NCBI GenBank assembly: GCA_031291435.1
Contig: JARLJC010000142.1
Location: 1 to 37,419, forward strand
Direction: 5' to 3'
DNA: 37,419 nucleotides
From: Alphaproteobacteria bacterium
GTDB lineage: Bacteria; Pseudomonadota; Alphaproteobacteria; UBA9219
The position numbers and the translations under genes were made by a program. Positions 17,611-26,240 of the stretch are shown in pieces. Each line of letters begins with the position of its first letter. Positions within the stretch are counted from its first letter, which is position 1. The notes under the pieces are model-generated. The model was not told where the DNA came from. It saw only the letters and a list, made by a program, of their open reading frames with translations, and ran no database searches.

Positions 17611-18066
17611 ATGCCTATATTTGAAAACGAATGGATGTCCCTGCGCCGCTACAAAATGGAAAGCGAAGGCATCGCCCGCCGCAACGCCGAAAACGGCGAA
17701 ATGGACTATGACCAGAAACATCTTGCTTTCGTGACTCTCGAAGTAGGCGGCAAGGAACGCGCCATGGTCTGGGAAGGCGGCGACGAATACAGCGCCTGGC
17801 ACGGCGCTTTCGCCAATGCGCTTAAGCCGGAACTTGGCAGACTGGCCGAGCTGCCCGTCTATGCCGGAGGCGCCAGCCACGAAGAAAGACTGGGGCATGT
17901 CTTCTCTCACTTCGCCTGCCTGATGGATAATGCCCATGGAATCGGGGCTTTGTTCGGCACGACCGGGCGACAGACCAACCGGCCCGCGACAACTATCCAG
18001 CGGACGCCCGTCTGCCCGGCGGCGGATCACCGGATGACGGCCGAGGGCCTCGTATTCGACAGCTAA
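17611..18066 (+). CDS. small protein of unknown function (paralog B of the 17013 gene)
   Basis: A 151-residue protein whose core (about residues 38-106) aligns with the neighbour at 17013-17393. Shared features are AFVTLEVGGKER, an AWHGAFANALKPEL helix and GHVFSHFACLMD. The N-terminus is charged, and the C-terminus is a non-conserved basic tail with two cysteines... one in PVCPAA. No known catalytic motif is visible. The ATG at 17611 has AAGGA about 10 bp upstream. It lies in the same direction as cysS and trmJ and may be co-transcribed with them. Confidence 0.7.
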   Translation: MPIFENEWMSLRRYKMESEGIARRNAENGEMDYDQKHLAFVTLEVGGKERAMVWEGGDEYSAWHGAFANALKPELGRLAELPVYAGGASHEERLGHVFSHFACLMDNAHGIGALFGTTGRQTNRPATTIQRTPVCPAADHRMTAEGLVFDS

Positions 18067-18120
18067 AGGCTGGCCCACTTGCCAGCAGGCGTGCTAGAAA
18101 CCCGCGCTTACGAGGAAAAC

Positions 18121-18876
18121 ATGCAACCGCCGCCCGTCATCATTCTGGTCGAACCGCAGCTGGTCGAAAATATCGGCATGACGGCGCGCGCCATGATGAA
18201 TACCGGGCTGAAAGAGTTGCGGCTGGTCAGCCCGCGCGACCCGTGGCCGCTCGGCGAGGTGCATCAGCAGCGCATGGCGGCGGCTTCGTCGGGCGCCGAC
18301 GAGATCCTCGTCAACGCGAGGTTGTTCGATACAGTCGAGGAAGCTATTGCCGACCTTAACTATATCTACGCCACCACCTCGCGCACGCATGACATGGTCA
18401 ACCGCATTATGACGCCGCGCGCCGCTATTCCCGATATGATCGCGCGCGCCGGTAACGATGAAAAAACCGGCGTCATGTTCGGACGCGAGCGCACGGGGTT
18501 GGTCAACGACCATATCGTGCTGGCCAATGCCAAGATCACCATTCCGCTCAACCCCGAACATACCTCGCTCAATCTGGCGCAGGCTGTGTTGCTGATCGGC
18601 TATGAATGGTATCAGGCGCAGGACGCAACGCCCCCCGATATCGTCCATACGGCATCCAGCATCCCGGCCACGCGCGAAGATTATCTGAATTTCTATCACC
18701 GCCTCGAAACATTGCTCGATGAAGCCGGATTTTTTGTGACCGAGGAAATGCGCCCGACCATGACGCGCAGCCTCCAGAACATGTTGCAACGCGCCGCCAT
18801 GACCGATCAGGAAGTGCGCACTTGGCACGGCGTGCTGACCGCCCTCGCTAAAGGCCAGCGCGGGGGGCATTCGTGA
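18121..18876 (+). CDS. trmJ: SpoU-family RNA 2'-O-methyltransferase, TrmJ type
   Basis: SPOUT-fold enzyme that methylates the ribose 2'-OH; TrmJ acts on position 32 of tRNA using S-adenosylmethionine. The 251-residue protein has motif 1 LVEPQLVENIGMTARAM near the start, motif 2 GVMFGRERTGL and motif 3 IPLNPEHTSLNLAQAV, which form the knotted cofactor site. A C-terminal helical extension follows, as in TrmJ. The ATG at 18121 has GAGGAAAAC just upstream; an in-frame start at 18079 would add 14 residues without support. The last codons overlap the start of the SDR gene (GTGA). Confidence 0.9.
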   Translation: MQPPPVIILVEPQLVENIGMTARAMMNTGLKELRLVSPRDPWPLGEVHQQRMAAASSGADEILVNARLFDTVEEAIADLNYIYATTSRTHDMVNRIMTPRAAIPDMIARAGNDEKTGVMFGRERTGLVNDHIVLANAKITIPLNPEHTSLNLAQAVLLIGYEWYQAQDATPPDIVHTASSIPATREDYLNFYHRLETLLDEAGFFVTEEMRPTMTRSLQNMLQRAAMTDQEVRTWHGVLTALAKGQRGGHS

Positions 18877-19589
18877 AAGGCTGGGTACTGGTCACGGGCG
18901 CGGGACAGCGCATCGGCCGCGCGATCGCCCTCGAACTCGCCACGCATGGCTGGGATATCGTCGTGCATTATCACAAATCGCAGAAAACCGCCGCCGAAAC
19001 GGCGGAAGCCATTCATGCGCTGGGCCGCAATGCCTGCCTCGCCGAAATCGACCTGTCGGATGCCGCCTATGCCGAAAACCTGATCCCCTCGCTGGCCGAG
19101 GAAATCGGCATGATTGATGCGCTGGTCAACAACGCCGCTTTGTTCGATACCGATGAGGACGACCCCGACGGCACGCGCCACATGGCCCTCAATGCCGACG
19201 CGCCGCGCCTGCTGAGCAAAGCCTTCCGCGACCATCTGCCGAAAAAAGAAAGCGGGATTATCGTCAACCTGCTTGACGCCACGCCGATGCCGCCCCATCT
19301 CTCCGCCTATGCCAAAAGCAAAGAGACCCTGCGCCAGCTCACCCTCAATATGGCGAAATCATTCGCGCCGCAGGTGCGCGTCAACGGCGTCGCCCCCGGT
19401 TATGTGCTGCCCGGCCCACGCCAGAGCGAGGAAGCCTTCCTGAAAATGGTAGCCGCGACCCCGCAAAAAACGCCTGTATCGCCCGAAGAAATCGCCCGCG
19501 CCGTGCGCCGCCTGATCGAGTCGCCCGGCCTTACCGGCGAAATCGTCACCGTAGCGGGCGGAACGAATACATCCGCACCCGTCAACTAA
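18873..19589 (+). CDS. short-chain dehydrogenase/reductase, pteridine-reductase-like
   Basis: Classical SDR of 238 residues. It has the cofactor loop VTGAGQRIGRAIALEL at 7-22 (the Arg suggests NADPH), NNAA near residue 87 and the catalytic SAYAKSK, with Tyr and Lys, near 149. PGYVLPGP follows, and the C-terminal VAGGTN is the usual SDR end. The TGAGQRIG form is shared with FolM/pteridine reductases, so reduction of a pterin or dihydrofolate is a fair guess but not proven. The start is GTG at 18873, overlapping the trmJ stop. SDR genes in front of uvrC and pgsA are a recurring order in alphaproteobacteria. Confidence 0.82.
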   Translation: MKGWVLVTGAGQRIGRAIALELATHGWDIVVHYHKSQKTAAETAEAIHALGRNACLAEIDLSDAAYAENLIPSLAEEIGMIDALVNNAALFDTDEDDPDGTRHMALNADAPRLLSKAFRDHLPKKESGIIVNLLDATPMPPHLSAYAKSKETLRQLTLNMAKSFAPQVRVNGVAPGYVLPGPRQSEEAFLKMVAATPQKTPVSPEEIARAVRRLIESPGLTGEIVTVAGGTNTSAPVN

Positions 19590-19794
19590 CAAATTTTAGC
19601 AGGCGAAAAACTTTGTCCCTTGACTCAGGTTTAACCCTATCGCAGAGGCGGTCTTTGTTTGTACACATGCAGTCTCATTGGATGCGATGACATACGCAGA
19701 TTCCGCAAAAAAGCTCGATTTCCCCACTTTCGCCACAAATATATTCATAAAAAACAATAACTTGTTGCATTGTGCCTTTTTTTTGGGCACCCCG

Positions 19795-19812
19795 TAAAAA
19801 GGCCCCTTTTTA
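19795..19812. repeat. AT/GC palindrome in the uvrC upstream gap
   Basis: TAAAAAGG, CC, CCTTTTTA form an 18-bp palindrome with a 2-base centre. Directly before it GTGCC and GGCAC flank a T-run (about 19771-19790), giving a second possible hairpin. Together they could end transcription from the SDR gene on the plus strand, since the T-rich arm follows the GC centre. Confidence is moderate. Confidence 0.4.
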
Positions 19813-19851
19813 TGGGCGATTCGGCATAAAGAGGATGAATTACTGACAGAC

Positions 19852-19860
19852 TTATCCACA
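19852..19860 (+). promoter_or_regulatory. perfect DnaA box upstream of uvrC
   Basis: TTATCCACA matches the strict DnaA box consensus and lies 39 bp before the uvrC start. GGATAA 8 bp later makes an inverted TTATCC/GGATAA pair. A one-mismatch relative (TTGTACACA) is at 19659-19667. The 310-bp gap 19590-19899 is AT-rich in its middle and holds no convincing gene. Too few boxes are present for an origin; control of uvrC by DnaA is possible. Confidence 0.4.
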
Positions 19861-19899
19861 GATTTCGGGGATAAAGAGACGCTCAAGGATGCACAAATA

Positions 19900-21831
19900 A
19901 TGAGTCACTCGACCGGATCGTCGGAAACCAGGAAATTAAAGCGCGGCGCGACCAGTTTCGACGCCGGTGCCGCCATGCTGCGCGCCCACATCAAAACCCT
20001 GCCCGGCCAGCCCGGCGTCTATCGCATGATAGGCAAGGACGGCACGCCGCTTTATGTCGGCAAGGCCAAAGACCTAAAAAAGCGCGTTTCATCTTATACG
20101 CAGCGTGCGCGCCTGCCGGTGCGGCTGCAGCGCATGGTGGCGCGGGCCGTCAATCTGGAAATCACCGTCACACCGACGGAAACCGAGGCGCTGCTGCTGG
20201 AAGCCAATTACATCCAGAAATTTTTGCCGCCCTTCAACATCCTGCTGCGCGACGATAAAAGTTATCCTTACATTCTCATCACCAAACCGCAGGAACCCGC
20301 GAGCAACGGCGCTAAACCCGATCCGCAGGATTTCCCGCTGATCGCCAAGCATCGCGGCGCCAAAAAACGCAAAGGCTGGTATTTCGGGCCCTTCGCCTCG
20401 GGCGGAGCCGTCACGGAAACGCTGACGATTTTGCAGCGTGGTTTTATGGTGCGGAACTGCAGCGACGGTTTCTTCGCCAACCGGTCACGGCCCTGCCTGC
20501 AATATCATATCAAACGCTGTACCGCGCCCTGCGTCGGCCGCGTGACGCGCGAGGATTACGCGGTTCAGGTGCAGGATGCCGTCGATTTCCTCAAAGGCCG
20601 CAATCAGGATATCCAGCAGAAACTGGCATCCCAGATGCAGGAAGCCAGCGACGTCACAAATTTCGAGCAGGCCGCGAAACTGCGCGACCGCATCAAAATC
20701 CTGACCAGCATGCAGACCAAGCAAAGCATCCATGTCGCGGGCCTCAACGATGCCGATATCGTCGCCATGCATCGTGACGGCGGCAAAACCGCGGTGCAGG
20801 TATTCTTCTTCCGGCAGGGCCGCAATTATGGCGCGCGCACTTTCACCCCGACGCATGACAAAGACCAGAAACCCGCCGAAGTGATGGCCGCCTTTCTGAT
20901 TCAATTTTATGCCGACAAGCCGGCACCGCCGACGCTGCTGCTGGACACCCTGCCCGAAGAACAAACTCTTCTGGCGCAGGCTCTCTCAGAACGCGCCGAG
21001 CATAAAGTGCGCCTGCTGGTGCCGCATAGCGGCGACAAAAAACGCCTGGTCGATATGGCGCAAAAGAACGCGCAGCAATATCTGGCGCGCTCTCTGGCCG
21101 AACGCGACGAGCAAGGCCGGTTGCTGCAACGCGTCGCCGATATTTTCGGCCTCGCCGAACCGCCCAAACGCATCGAGGTCTACGACAATTCGCATATTCA
21201 GGGCGCGCATGCCGTCGGCGCGATGATCGCCGCCGGGCCCGAAGGTTTCCTCAAAAAAACCTATCGCAAATTCAATATCAAGCAGGCGCAGACCAACGAC
21301 GATTTCGGCATGATGCGCGAAGTGCTGACCCGCCGTTTCCGCCGCCTGATCGACGAAGACCCGGCGCGCACATCGGGCATGTGGCCCGACCTCCTCCTCA
21401 TCGATGGCGGCGAAGGCCAGCTCAACAAAGTTATCGAGGTGATGGGCGAACTTGGCCTGCCCGATATCACCATCGTCGGCATTGCCAAAGGCGTTGATCG
21501 CAATGCGGGCAACGAACGTTTTTTTATGCAGGGCAAGCCGCCCCTCAGCCTGCCGCACGAAGACGCGGTTCTGTATTACCTGCAACGCCTGCGCGACGAA
21601 GCCCACCGTTTCGCCATTGGCACCCACCGCGCGCGGCGCACCAAAGCCATCGGCCAATCGCGGTTGGACGAGGTTCCGGGCGTAGGCGCGACCCGCAAAA
21701 AGGCGCTTTTGCATCATTTCGGCTCGGCCAAAGCGGTCGAAGCCGCAGGCCTTGAAGAACTGATGCGTGCGCCGGGCGTCAGCCGCAGCACGGCCCAGAA
21801 AATCCATGATTATTTCCGCGAGGGGCGCTAG
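19900..21831 (+). CDS. uvrC: excinuclease ABC subunit UvrC
   Basis: Endonuclease of nucleotide excision repair that makes both cuts around a lesion after UvrB has marked it. The 643-residue protein begins with a GIY-YIG nuclease domain (PGVYRMIGKDGTPLYVGKAK, about residues 37-56). A cysteine-rich segment (RPCLQYHIKRCTAPCVGR), a UVR domain for UvrB contact (about 240-275) and the RNase H-like second nuclease domain (EVYDNSHIQGAHAVGAM, IDGGEGQLN) follow. Two helix-hairpin-helix motifs end the protein (VPGVGATRKKALLHHFGS). The ATG at 19900 has AAGGA at a long 11-bp spacing. It lies 310 bp after the SDR gene, so it probably has its own promoter. Confidence 0.98.
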   Translation: MSHSTGSSETRKLKRGATSFDAGAAMLRAHIKTLPGQPGVYRMIGKDGTPLYVGKAKDLKKRVSSYTQRARLPVRLQRMVARAVNLEITVTPTETEALLLEANYIQKFLPPFNILLRDDKSYPYILITKPQEPASNGAKPDPQDFPLIAKHRGAKKRKGWYFGPFASGGAVTETLTILQRGFMVRNCSDGFFANRSRPCLQYHIKRCTAPCVGRVTREDYAVQVQDAVDFLKGRNQDIQQKLASQMQEASDVTNFEQAAKLRDRIKILTSMQTKQSIHVAGLNDADIVAMHRDGGKTAVQVFFFRQGRNYGARTFTPTHDKDQKPAEVMAAFLIQFYADKPAPPTLLLDTLPEEQTLLAQALSERAEHKVRLLVPHSGDKKRLVDMAQKNAQQYLARSLAERDEQGRLLQRVADIFGLAEPPKRIEVYDNSHIQGAHAVGAMIAAGPEGFLKKTYRKFNIKQAQTNDDFGMMREVLTRRFRRLIDEDPARTSGMWPDLLLIDGGEGQLNKVIEVMGELGLPDITIVGIAKGVDRNAGNERFFMQGKPPLSLPHEDAVLYYLQRLRDEAHRFAIGTHRARRTKAIGQSRLDEVPGVGATRKKALLHHFGSAKAVEAAGLEELMRAPGVSRSTAQKIHDYFREGR

Positions 21832-21861
21832 AGTAGAGGCCTCGCAGCAAGGATATAAAAT

Positions 21862-22152
21862 ATGCAATTTATGGCCCTGACCCGCCGCAAGATCGACCAG
21901 TTCACCGACGCGCAATTCGCCGCATTGCTCGAACCCGAAGCCGAACGTGTGCGCGAACTTTATGCCGAAGGTTTCGGCCGTCAGATATGGATGCGCGGCG
22001 ACGTGCCCGGTTCCTGCTGGATCATCGAAGCCGACAGCGAAGAGGATGTGCGCGAAAAACTCCACACCCTGCCGATGCACGAAAAAGGTATGCTCGAATT
22101 GCTGGCCGTCGTGCCGCTCAAACCCTATCGCGGATTTTGCCCGAAAAAATAA
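21862..22152 (+). CDS. small muconolactone-isomerase-like (dimeric alpha-beta barrel) protein
   Basis: A 96-residue protein of the ferredoxin-like fold type. The order is strand MQFMALTRRK, helix FAALLEPEAERVRELYAEG, strand RQIWMRGDVPGSCWII, helix SEEDVREKLHTLPMHE, strand LELLAVVPLKPYRGF. This resembles muconolactone delta-isomerase and YciI-type proteins, which are small dimers with varied roles. There is no sign of an aromatic degradation pathway nearby, so a housekeeping role is more likely. The ATG at 21862 has AAGGATATAAAAT upstream. It ends directly at the pgsA start codon, so the two are cotranslated or at least cotranscribed. Confidence 0.65.
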   Translation: MQFMALTRRKIDQFTDAQFAALLEPEAERVRELYAEGFGRQIWMRGDVPGSCWIIEADSEEDVREKLHTLPMHEKGMLELLAVVPLKPYRGFCPKK

Positions 22153-22704
22153 ATGTTCAAATCATTCGCCAACAAATTGACCGTCTCGCGCATTCTGGTC
22201 ATTCCGGTCATTCTGGTGCTGCTCGTGATACCGGAAACATGGGCGGCATGGGTCGCTTTGGTGCTGTTCGCCTTTGCGGGGCTCACCGATTATCTCGACG
22301 GCTATATGGCGCGGCGCGATAACGAAGTCACCAAAATCGGCCAGTTCCTCGACCCCATCGCCGACAAATTGCTGGTCGCCTCGGTCATTCTGGTGCTGGT
22401 TTCCACGGGCCAGATCAGCGGTACCAGCGTATTCCCAGCCGTCATCATCCTGCTGCGCGAAGTGGCCGTATCGGGCCTGCGCGAATTCCTCGCCGAACTG
22501 CGAGTCAGCGTGCCGGTGACGCGCCTCGCCAAATGGAAAACCACGATTCAGATGCTGGCGCTCGGCTTCCTCATCGTCGGGCGTTACGCGCCGGCATGGA
22601 TTCCCTCTACATCCATAGGCGATGTCGGCATGTGGATCGCGGGCACCATTACGGTAATTACCGCGTGGGATTACTGGCGCGCCAGCCTTAAGCATTTTGA
22701 CTAA
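22153..22704 (+). CDS. pgsA: CDP-diacylglycerol--glycerol-3-phosphate 3-phosphatidyltransferase PgsA
   Basis: Integral membrane enzyme that commits CDP-diacylglycerol to phosphatidylglycerol and cardiolipin synthesis. The 183-residue protein has the CDP-alcohol phosphotransferase signature D-x2-DG-x2-AR-x8-G-x3-D-x3-D, seen as DYLDGYMARRDN, eight residues on to GQFLDPIADK. Around it are several hydrophobic segments (about 15-45, 75-100, 135-175). The ATG follows the previous stop codon with no gap. Position downstream of uvrC is a conserved alphaproteobacterial arrangement. Confidence 0.95.
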   Translation: MFKSFANKLTVSRILVIPVILVLLVIPETWAAWVALVLFAFAGLTDYLDGYMARRDNEVTKIGQFLDPIADKLLVASVILVLVSTGQISGTSVFPAVIILLREVAVSGLREFLAELRVSVPVTRLAKWKTTIQMLALGFLIVGRYAPAWIPSTSIGDVGMWIAGTITVITAWDYWRASLKHFD

Positions 22705-22776
22705 CATTTTTTGGTTGATTGCTGCGGCGCACATCGGGTAGTGGCCTTAAGTACTTTTTACGGAAAGGACTTTTCC

Positions 22777-23199
22777 ATGAAACCCGTTTTCGCCGCCGCC
22801 GCAGAAATTGTCGTGGCCCCGCGCCCGACCACGCTTCTCGTCATCGACTCCGCTTCCGCTGATCGTGCGGCGCGCGCTCGTTTCTATTTTTATTCGCCCA
22901 GCAAGCTTGCCCGCGACGTCAAAAACAGGGGCCGGATCAAAAGGGTGATTGTCGATAGCGTGCCTCTGGTTTACACGGACAAGAATTTTTCCGGCAAAAT
23001 GCCGCGTCAGGATTCGGAATTCGTGGTGTTGAGCATCGGACAGAAGCCGGGCGAGAAAATAGATATTATCGACAAAGTTGCCTATGCCGCCCACCAAGCC
23101 CGGCGCGGCCTCACGCCAAAAGCAGCCATAAAGCTGGAAGTGACACGCCCGCCGAAGGCGCGGCGCACTCCCGGCGGCGAAACAAGCGAGCCGAACTGA
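22777..23199 (+). CDS. hypothetical basic protein
   Basis: A 140-residue protein that I do not recognise. It is rich in lysine and arginine, with hydrophobic strands (TTLLVIDSAS, RVIVDSVPLVY, EFVVLSIGQ) suggesting a small alpha/beta fold, a basic middle (SKLARDVKNRGRIKR) and a disordered basic tail from about residue 118. No signal peptide or membrane span is convincing. The ATG at 22777 has AAAGGA upstream; a longer in-frame start at 22711 lacks one. It follows pgsA after 72 bp, where many relatives have moaD, and abuts the stop of the convergent putA with no gap. Confidence 0.6.
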   Translation: MKPVFAAAAEIVVAPRPTTLLVIDSASADRAARARFYFYSPSKLARDVKNRGRIKRVIVDSVPLVYTDKNFSGKMPRQDSEFVVLSIGQKPGEKIDIIDKVAYAAHQARRGLTPKAAIKLEVTRPPKARRTPGGETSEPN

Positions 23200-26100
23200 T
23201 TACGAAGACGCGGCCATCAGCAGGGAGGCATTGCCGCCCGCCGCCGTTGTGTTGACCGACGTCACGCGCTCGGCGGCGAAGCGCAATAAATAATGCGGGC
23301 CGCCCGCCTTGGGTCCCGTGCCGGAAAGCCCCTCGCCACCGAAAGGCTGCACGCCGACCACGGCACCGATGAGGGTGCGGTTGACATAAAAATTCCCGAC
23401 ATGCAGCGCATCTTCGACGCGTTCGACCGTATTCTGAATGCGCGAATGAAGTCCACCAGTAAGGCCAAAACCCGTGGCGTTGATATCGCGGATAAGATCG
23501 CCAAGATTTTCCGGCTTGTAACGCAGCACATGCAAAATGGGGCCGAATACTTCGCCGGTCAGGAAAGTGATCGCCGGAATTTCCCAGGCCTGCGGCGCAA
23601 AGAAATTTCCCTGCATCTCGCCCGGCACGGTGAAAATCTCGCGCGCTTCCTTTTGCAAACGCATCACATGCGCCGCCAATCTTTCCTTGGCCTGCGCGTC
23701 GATAATCGGCCCGACATCCGTGGATAATTTCGCCGGGTCGCCGACCACCAGCTCCTTCATCGCGCCACGCAGCATGGTGATAATCCGCTCGGCGCTTTCC
23801 TCGGGCAAACACAAAATCCGCAGGGCCGAGCATCTCTGCCCCGCCGAACGAAAGGCGCTGTTCAGCACATCATCGACGACCTGTTCCGGCAGAGCCGAAT
23901 TATCGACGATCATCGCATTCTGCCCGCCGGTCTCGGCGATCAGCGGCACGATGGGGCCGTCCTTGGCCGCCAGAGCGCGGTTGATGTTGCGCGCCGCCGC
24001 CGTTGAACCGGTGAAAGCCACGCCCGCCACCAGAGGATGCGCGACCAAGGCCGCGCCCACATCTGCGCCACCGGTCACAACATGAAACGCCTCGCGCGGA
24101 ACGCCGCTTTCATACATCAGCCGGGCGGTGAACAAGGCGATTTCGGGTGTCTGCAGCGCGGGTTTGGCAATGACGGCATTGCCTGCGACGAGTGCGGCGG
24201 CAATCTGGCCGAGGAAAATCGCCAGCGGGAAATTCCACGGGCTGATGCAGACGAATACACCGCGCCCGACAAGACGCATATAATTTTTCTCGCCGGTCGG
24301 CCCCGGCAAAACCATCGGCGCGAAATCCACGCGCGCGCGCATCGCATAATAACGGCAGAAATCGACCGCCTCGCGCACTTCGCCGAGTGCGTCGGGAATC
24401 GTCTTCCCGCCCTCATGAATCATCAGCGCCATTAGCGCGGCAGCATTTCTCTCCAAAGCATCGCTCAGTCTTTCGAGGCATGCCGCGCGTAAATCGACCG
24501 GGATTTTTGTCCACACCTCGAACCCGGCACGCGCTTGTCCAAACAGCGCATCGACATCCGGCGCGGGTTGCGCCACAGGCACACGTTCGAATTTCGCAAT
24601 CTCGGCCAGCAGCGGTTCGGTCATAAAAGGATCGGCCAGCTCCAGCCCCGCCGAATTGCGGCGTTCCGGCGCATAGAGATCGGGCGCGCACTTGACGGCA
24701 GGATGGTATATCGTCGCATTGGCAAGGCATTGCGCAACCGGATCGGCGGTCAACTCGCCCACCGAAATATCCTTGTCCAGCAACCGATGCACGAAAGAAC
24801 TATTGGCCCCGTTTTCCAGAATGCGCCGCACGAGATAACCGAGCAGCACATCATGCGCCCCAACCGGCGCATAAATGCAGGTATGCAAATCGGCATCGCG
24901 CATCAGTTCGTGCAATTCCGCGCCCATGCCGTGCAACCGCTGAAACTCGATACCCTTAGTATCCCCGGCAATTTCGCAGATATGCGCGACGGTCAGCGCG
25001 TTATGCGTCCCGAACACAGGATTGATCCAGTCGCGTTTGGCCAGCAACCGCCGCGCGCAGGCCATATAGGCGACATCGGTGTTGACCTTTCGCGTATAAA
25101 CCGAAAAATCAGAAAGGCCGCGTTCCTGCCCGCGTTTGATTTCGGTATCCCAGTAAGCACCCTTAACCAGCCGCAGATGCAATCGCCTTTGATGCGCAGC
25201 CGCCAGATCGGCAAAAAACTCTATCGTCGCCGGCGTGCGTTTGTCATAAGCCTGCACCGCGAAACCCAGCCCCTGCCACGCCCCTACATTCATCCGTTCC
25301 ATCAGGGCATCCGCGACTTCCAGCGACAATTGCAGCCGGTCGCCTTCCTCGGCATCGACGGTCAATGTCATATTTTGCCGCGCCGCGCGTTCGCACAAAG
25401 CAACCAGGCGCGGCACCAGTTCCGACATCACCCGCGCGCGCTGCGCCATCTCGTAACGCGGGTGCAACGCCGACAATTTGACCGAAATTCCCGAAGGCCG
25501 CGCGAAAAGATTCTGCGCTTGATGCGCGCCGATAGCGTCTATCGCCTGTTCATAATCCGCCAGATACCGCGCGGCATCGTCAGCCGTCCGCGCCCCTTCG
25601 CCCAGCATATCGAATGAAAACCTTATGCCTTCGCGCATCGGCCCCTCGGCCCGCGCCAGCGCAGCATCAATGCCCTCACCCATCACGAACTGATCGGCCA
25701 TCCATTGCATCGCGGCGCGAATGGCCTCGCGGATAACCGGCTGCCCCAGCCGCGACACCAACTTGCCGAGCGAAGCCCCCGGCGTGGCATCGTCAAGCCC
25801 GATAATCCTGCCGGTCAGCGACAAGGCCCAGCCGGTAACATTCATCGACCACGGCGCATCGACGGCAAACGCCTTATCCCAATGCGCCTCGTCGAGTTTG
25901 TCGCGGATCAGGGCGTCGGCTGTCGCGCGGTCGGGAATGCGCAGCAACGCCTCGGCCAGACACATCAGCGCCAGCCCCTCCTGTGACGTCAGCCCGAACC
26001 GCGCCAGCATGTCGGTGACGGTAGCCGAAGGTTTATGGTTGCGGCGGATTTCCTCGACCCACCCCGCCGCGCGCGCCGTCACGCGCCGACGCGCTTCGGG

Positions 26101-26205
26101 CTCCAGCCCGGCATCGGGAACAAGATTTTTCAGGCAGGCATCTTCATCGGCGCGATAAAGCGCGGCAACGGAAGCCAGATGCGGGGCAGAATCAAAAGAC
26201 GGCAT
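23200..26205 (-). CDS. putA: bifunctional proline dehydrogenase / delta-1-pyrroline-5-carboxylate dehydrogenase PutA
   Basis: Oxidises proline to glutamate in two steps, passing electrons first to FAD and membrane quinone, then to NAD. The 1001-residue protein is the short type without an N-terminal ribbon-helix-helix DNA-binding domain, so it should not repress its own gene. The proline dehydrogenase barrel (about 180-500) has the FAD/substrate segment LRLVKGAYWDTEIKRGQERG. The aldehyde dehydrogenase domain (about 530-990) has catalytic E758 in LIAETGGQN and C792 in SAGQRCSALR. The ATG at 26205 gives a natural N-terminus. It appears to be monocistronic; no regulator (for example an Lrp-like putR) is adjacent. 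Confidence 0.97.
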   Translation of the reverse strand: MPSFDSAPHLASVAALYRADEDACLKNLVPDAGLEPEARRRVTARAAGWVEEIRRNHKPSATVTDMLARFGLTSQEGLALMCLAEALLRIPDRATADALIRDKLDEAHWDKAFAVDAPWSMNVTGWALSLTGRIIGLDDATPGASLGKLVSRLGQPVIREAIRAAMQWMADQFVMGEGIDAALARAEGPMREGIRFSFDMLGEGARTADDAARYLADYEQAIDAIGAHQAQNLFARPSGISVKLSALHPRYEMAQRARVMSELVPRLVALCERAARQNMTLTVDAEEGDRLQLSLEVADALMERMNVGAWQGLGFAVQAYDKRTPATIEFFADLAAAHQRRLHLRLVKGAYWDTEIKRGQERGLSDFSVYTRKVNTDVAYMACARRLLAKRDWINPVFGTHNALTVAHICEIAGDTKGIEFQRLHGMGAELHELMRDADLHTCIYAPVGAHDVLLGYLVRRILENGANSSFVHRLLDKDISVGELTADPVAQCLANATIYHPAVKCAPDLYAPERRNSAGLELADPFMTEPLLAEIAKFERVPVAQPAPDVDALFGQARAGFEVWTKIPVDLRAACLERLSDALERNAAALMALMIHEGGKTIPDALGEVREAVDFCRYYAMRARVDFAPMVLPGPTGEKNYMRLVGRGVFVCISPWNFPLAIFLGQIAAALVAGNAVIAKPALQTPEIALFTARLMYESGVPREAFHVVTGGADVGAALVAHPLVAGVAFTGSTAAARNINRALAAKDGPIVPLIAETGGQNAMIVDNSALPEQVVDDVLNSAFRSAGQRCSALRILCLPEESAERIITMLRGAMKELVVGDPAKLSTDVGPIIDAQAKERLAAHVMRLQKEAREIFTVPGEMQGNFFAPQAWEIPAITFLTGEVFGPILHVLRYKPENLGDLIRDINATGFGLTGGLHSRIQNTVERVEDALHVGNFYVNRTLIGAVVGVQPFGGEGLSGTGPKAGGPHYLLRFAAERVTSVNTTAAGGNASLLMAASS

Positions 26206-26240
26206 GGGTTAAGGCTAGCAGGCCCTGCCCCAAGCGCAAG

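Noticed and set aside
19596-19886. 96-codon minus-strand frame in the uvrC upstream gap
   Set aside because: Low-complexity Lys/Ser/Phe translation driven by T- and A-runs of the hairpins, no ribosome site, no known family.
19640-19899. Replication origin
   Set aside because: Only one perfect DnaA box and one weak one, and no dnaA, hemE, parAB or gidA genes nearby.
24535-25617. 360-codon open frame opposite putA
   Set aside because: Antisense shadow; putA is intact with all catalytic residues.
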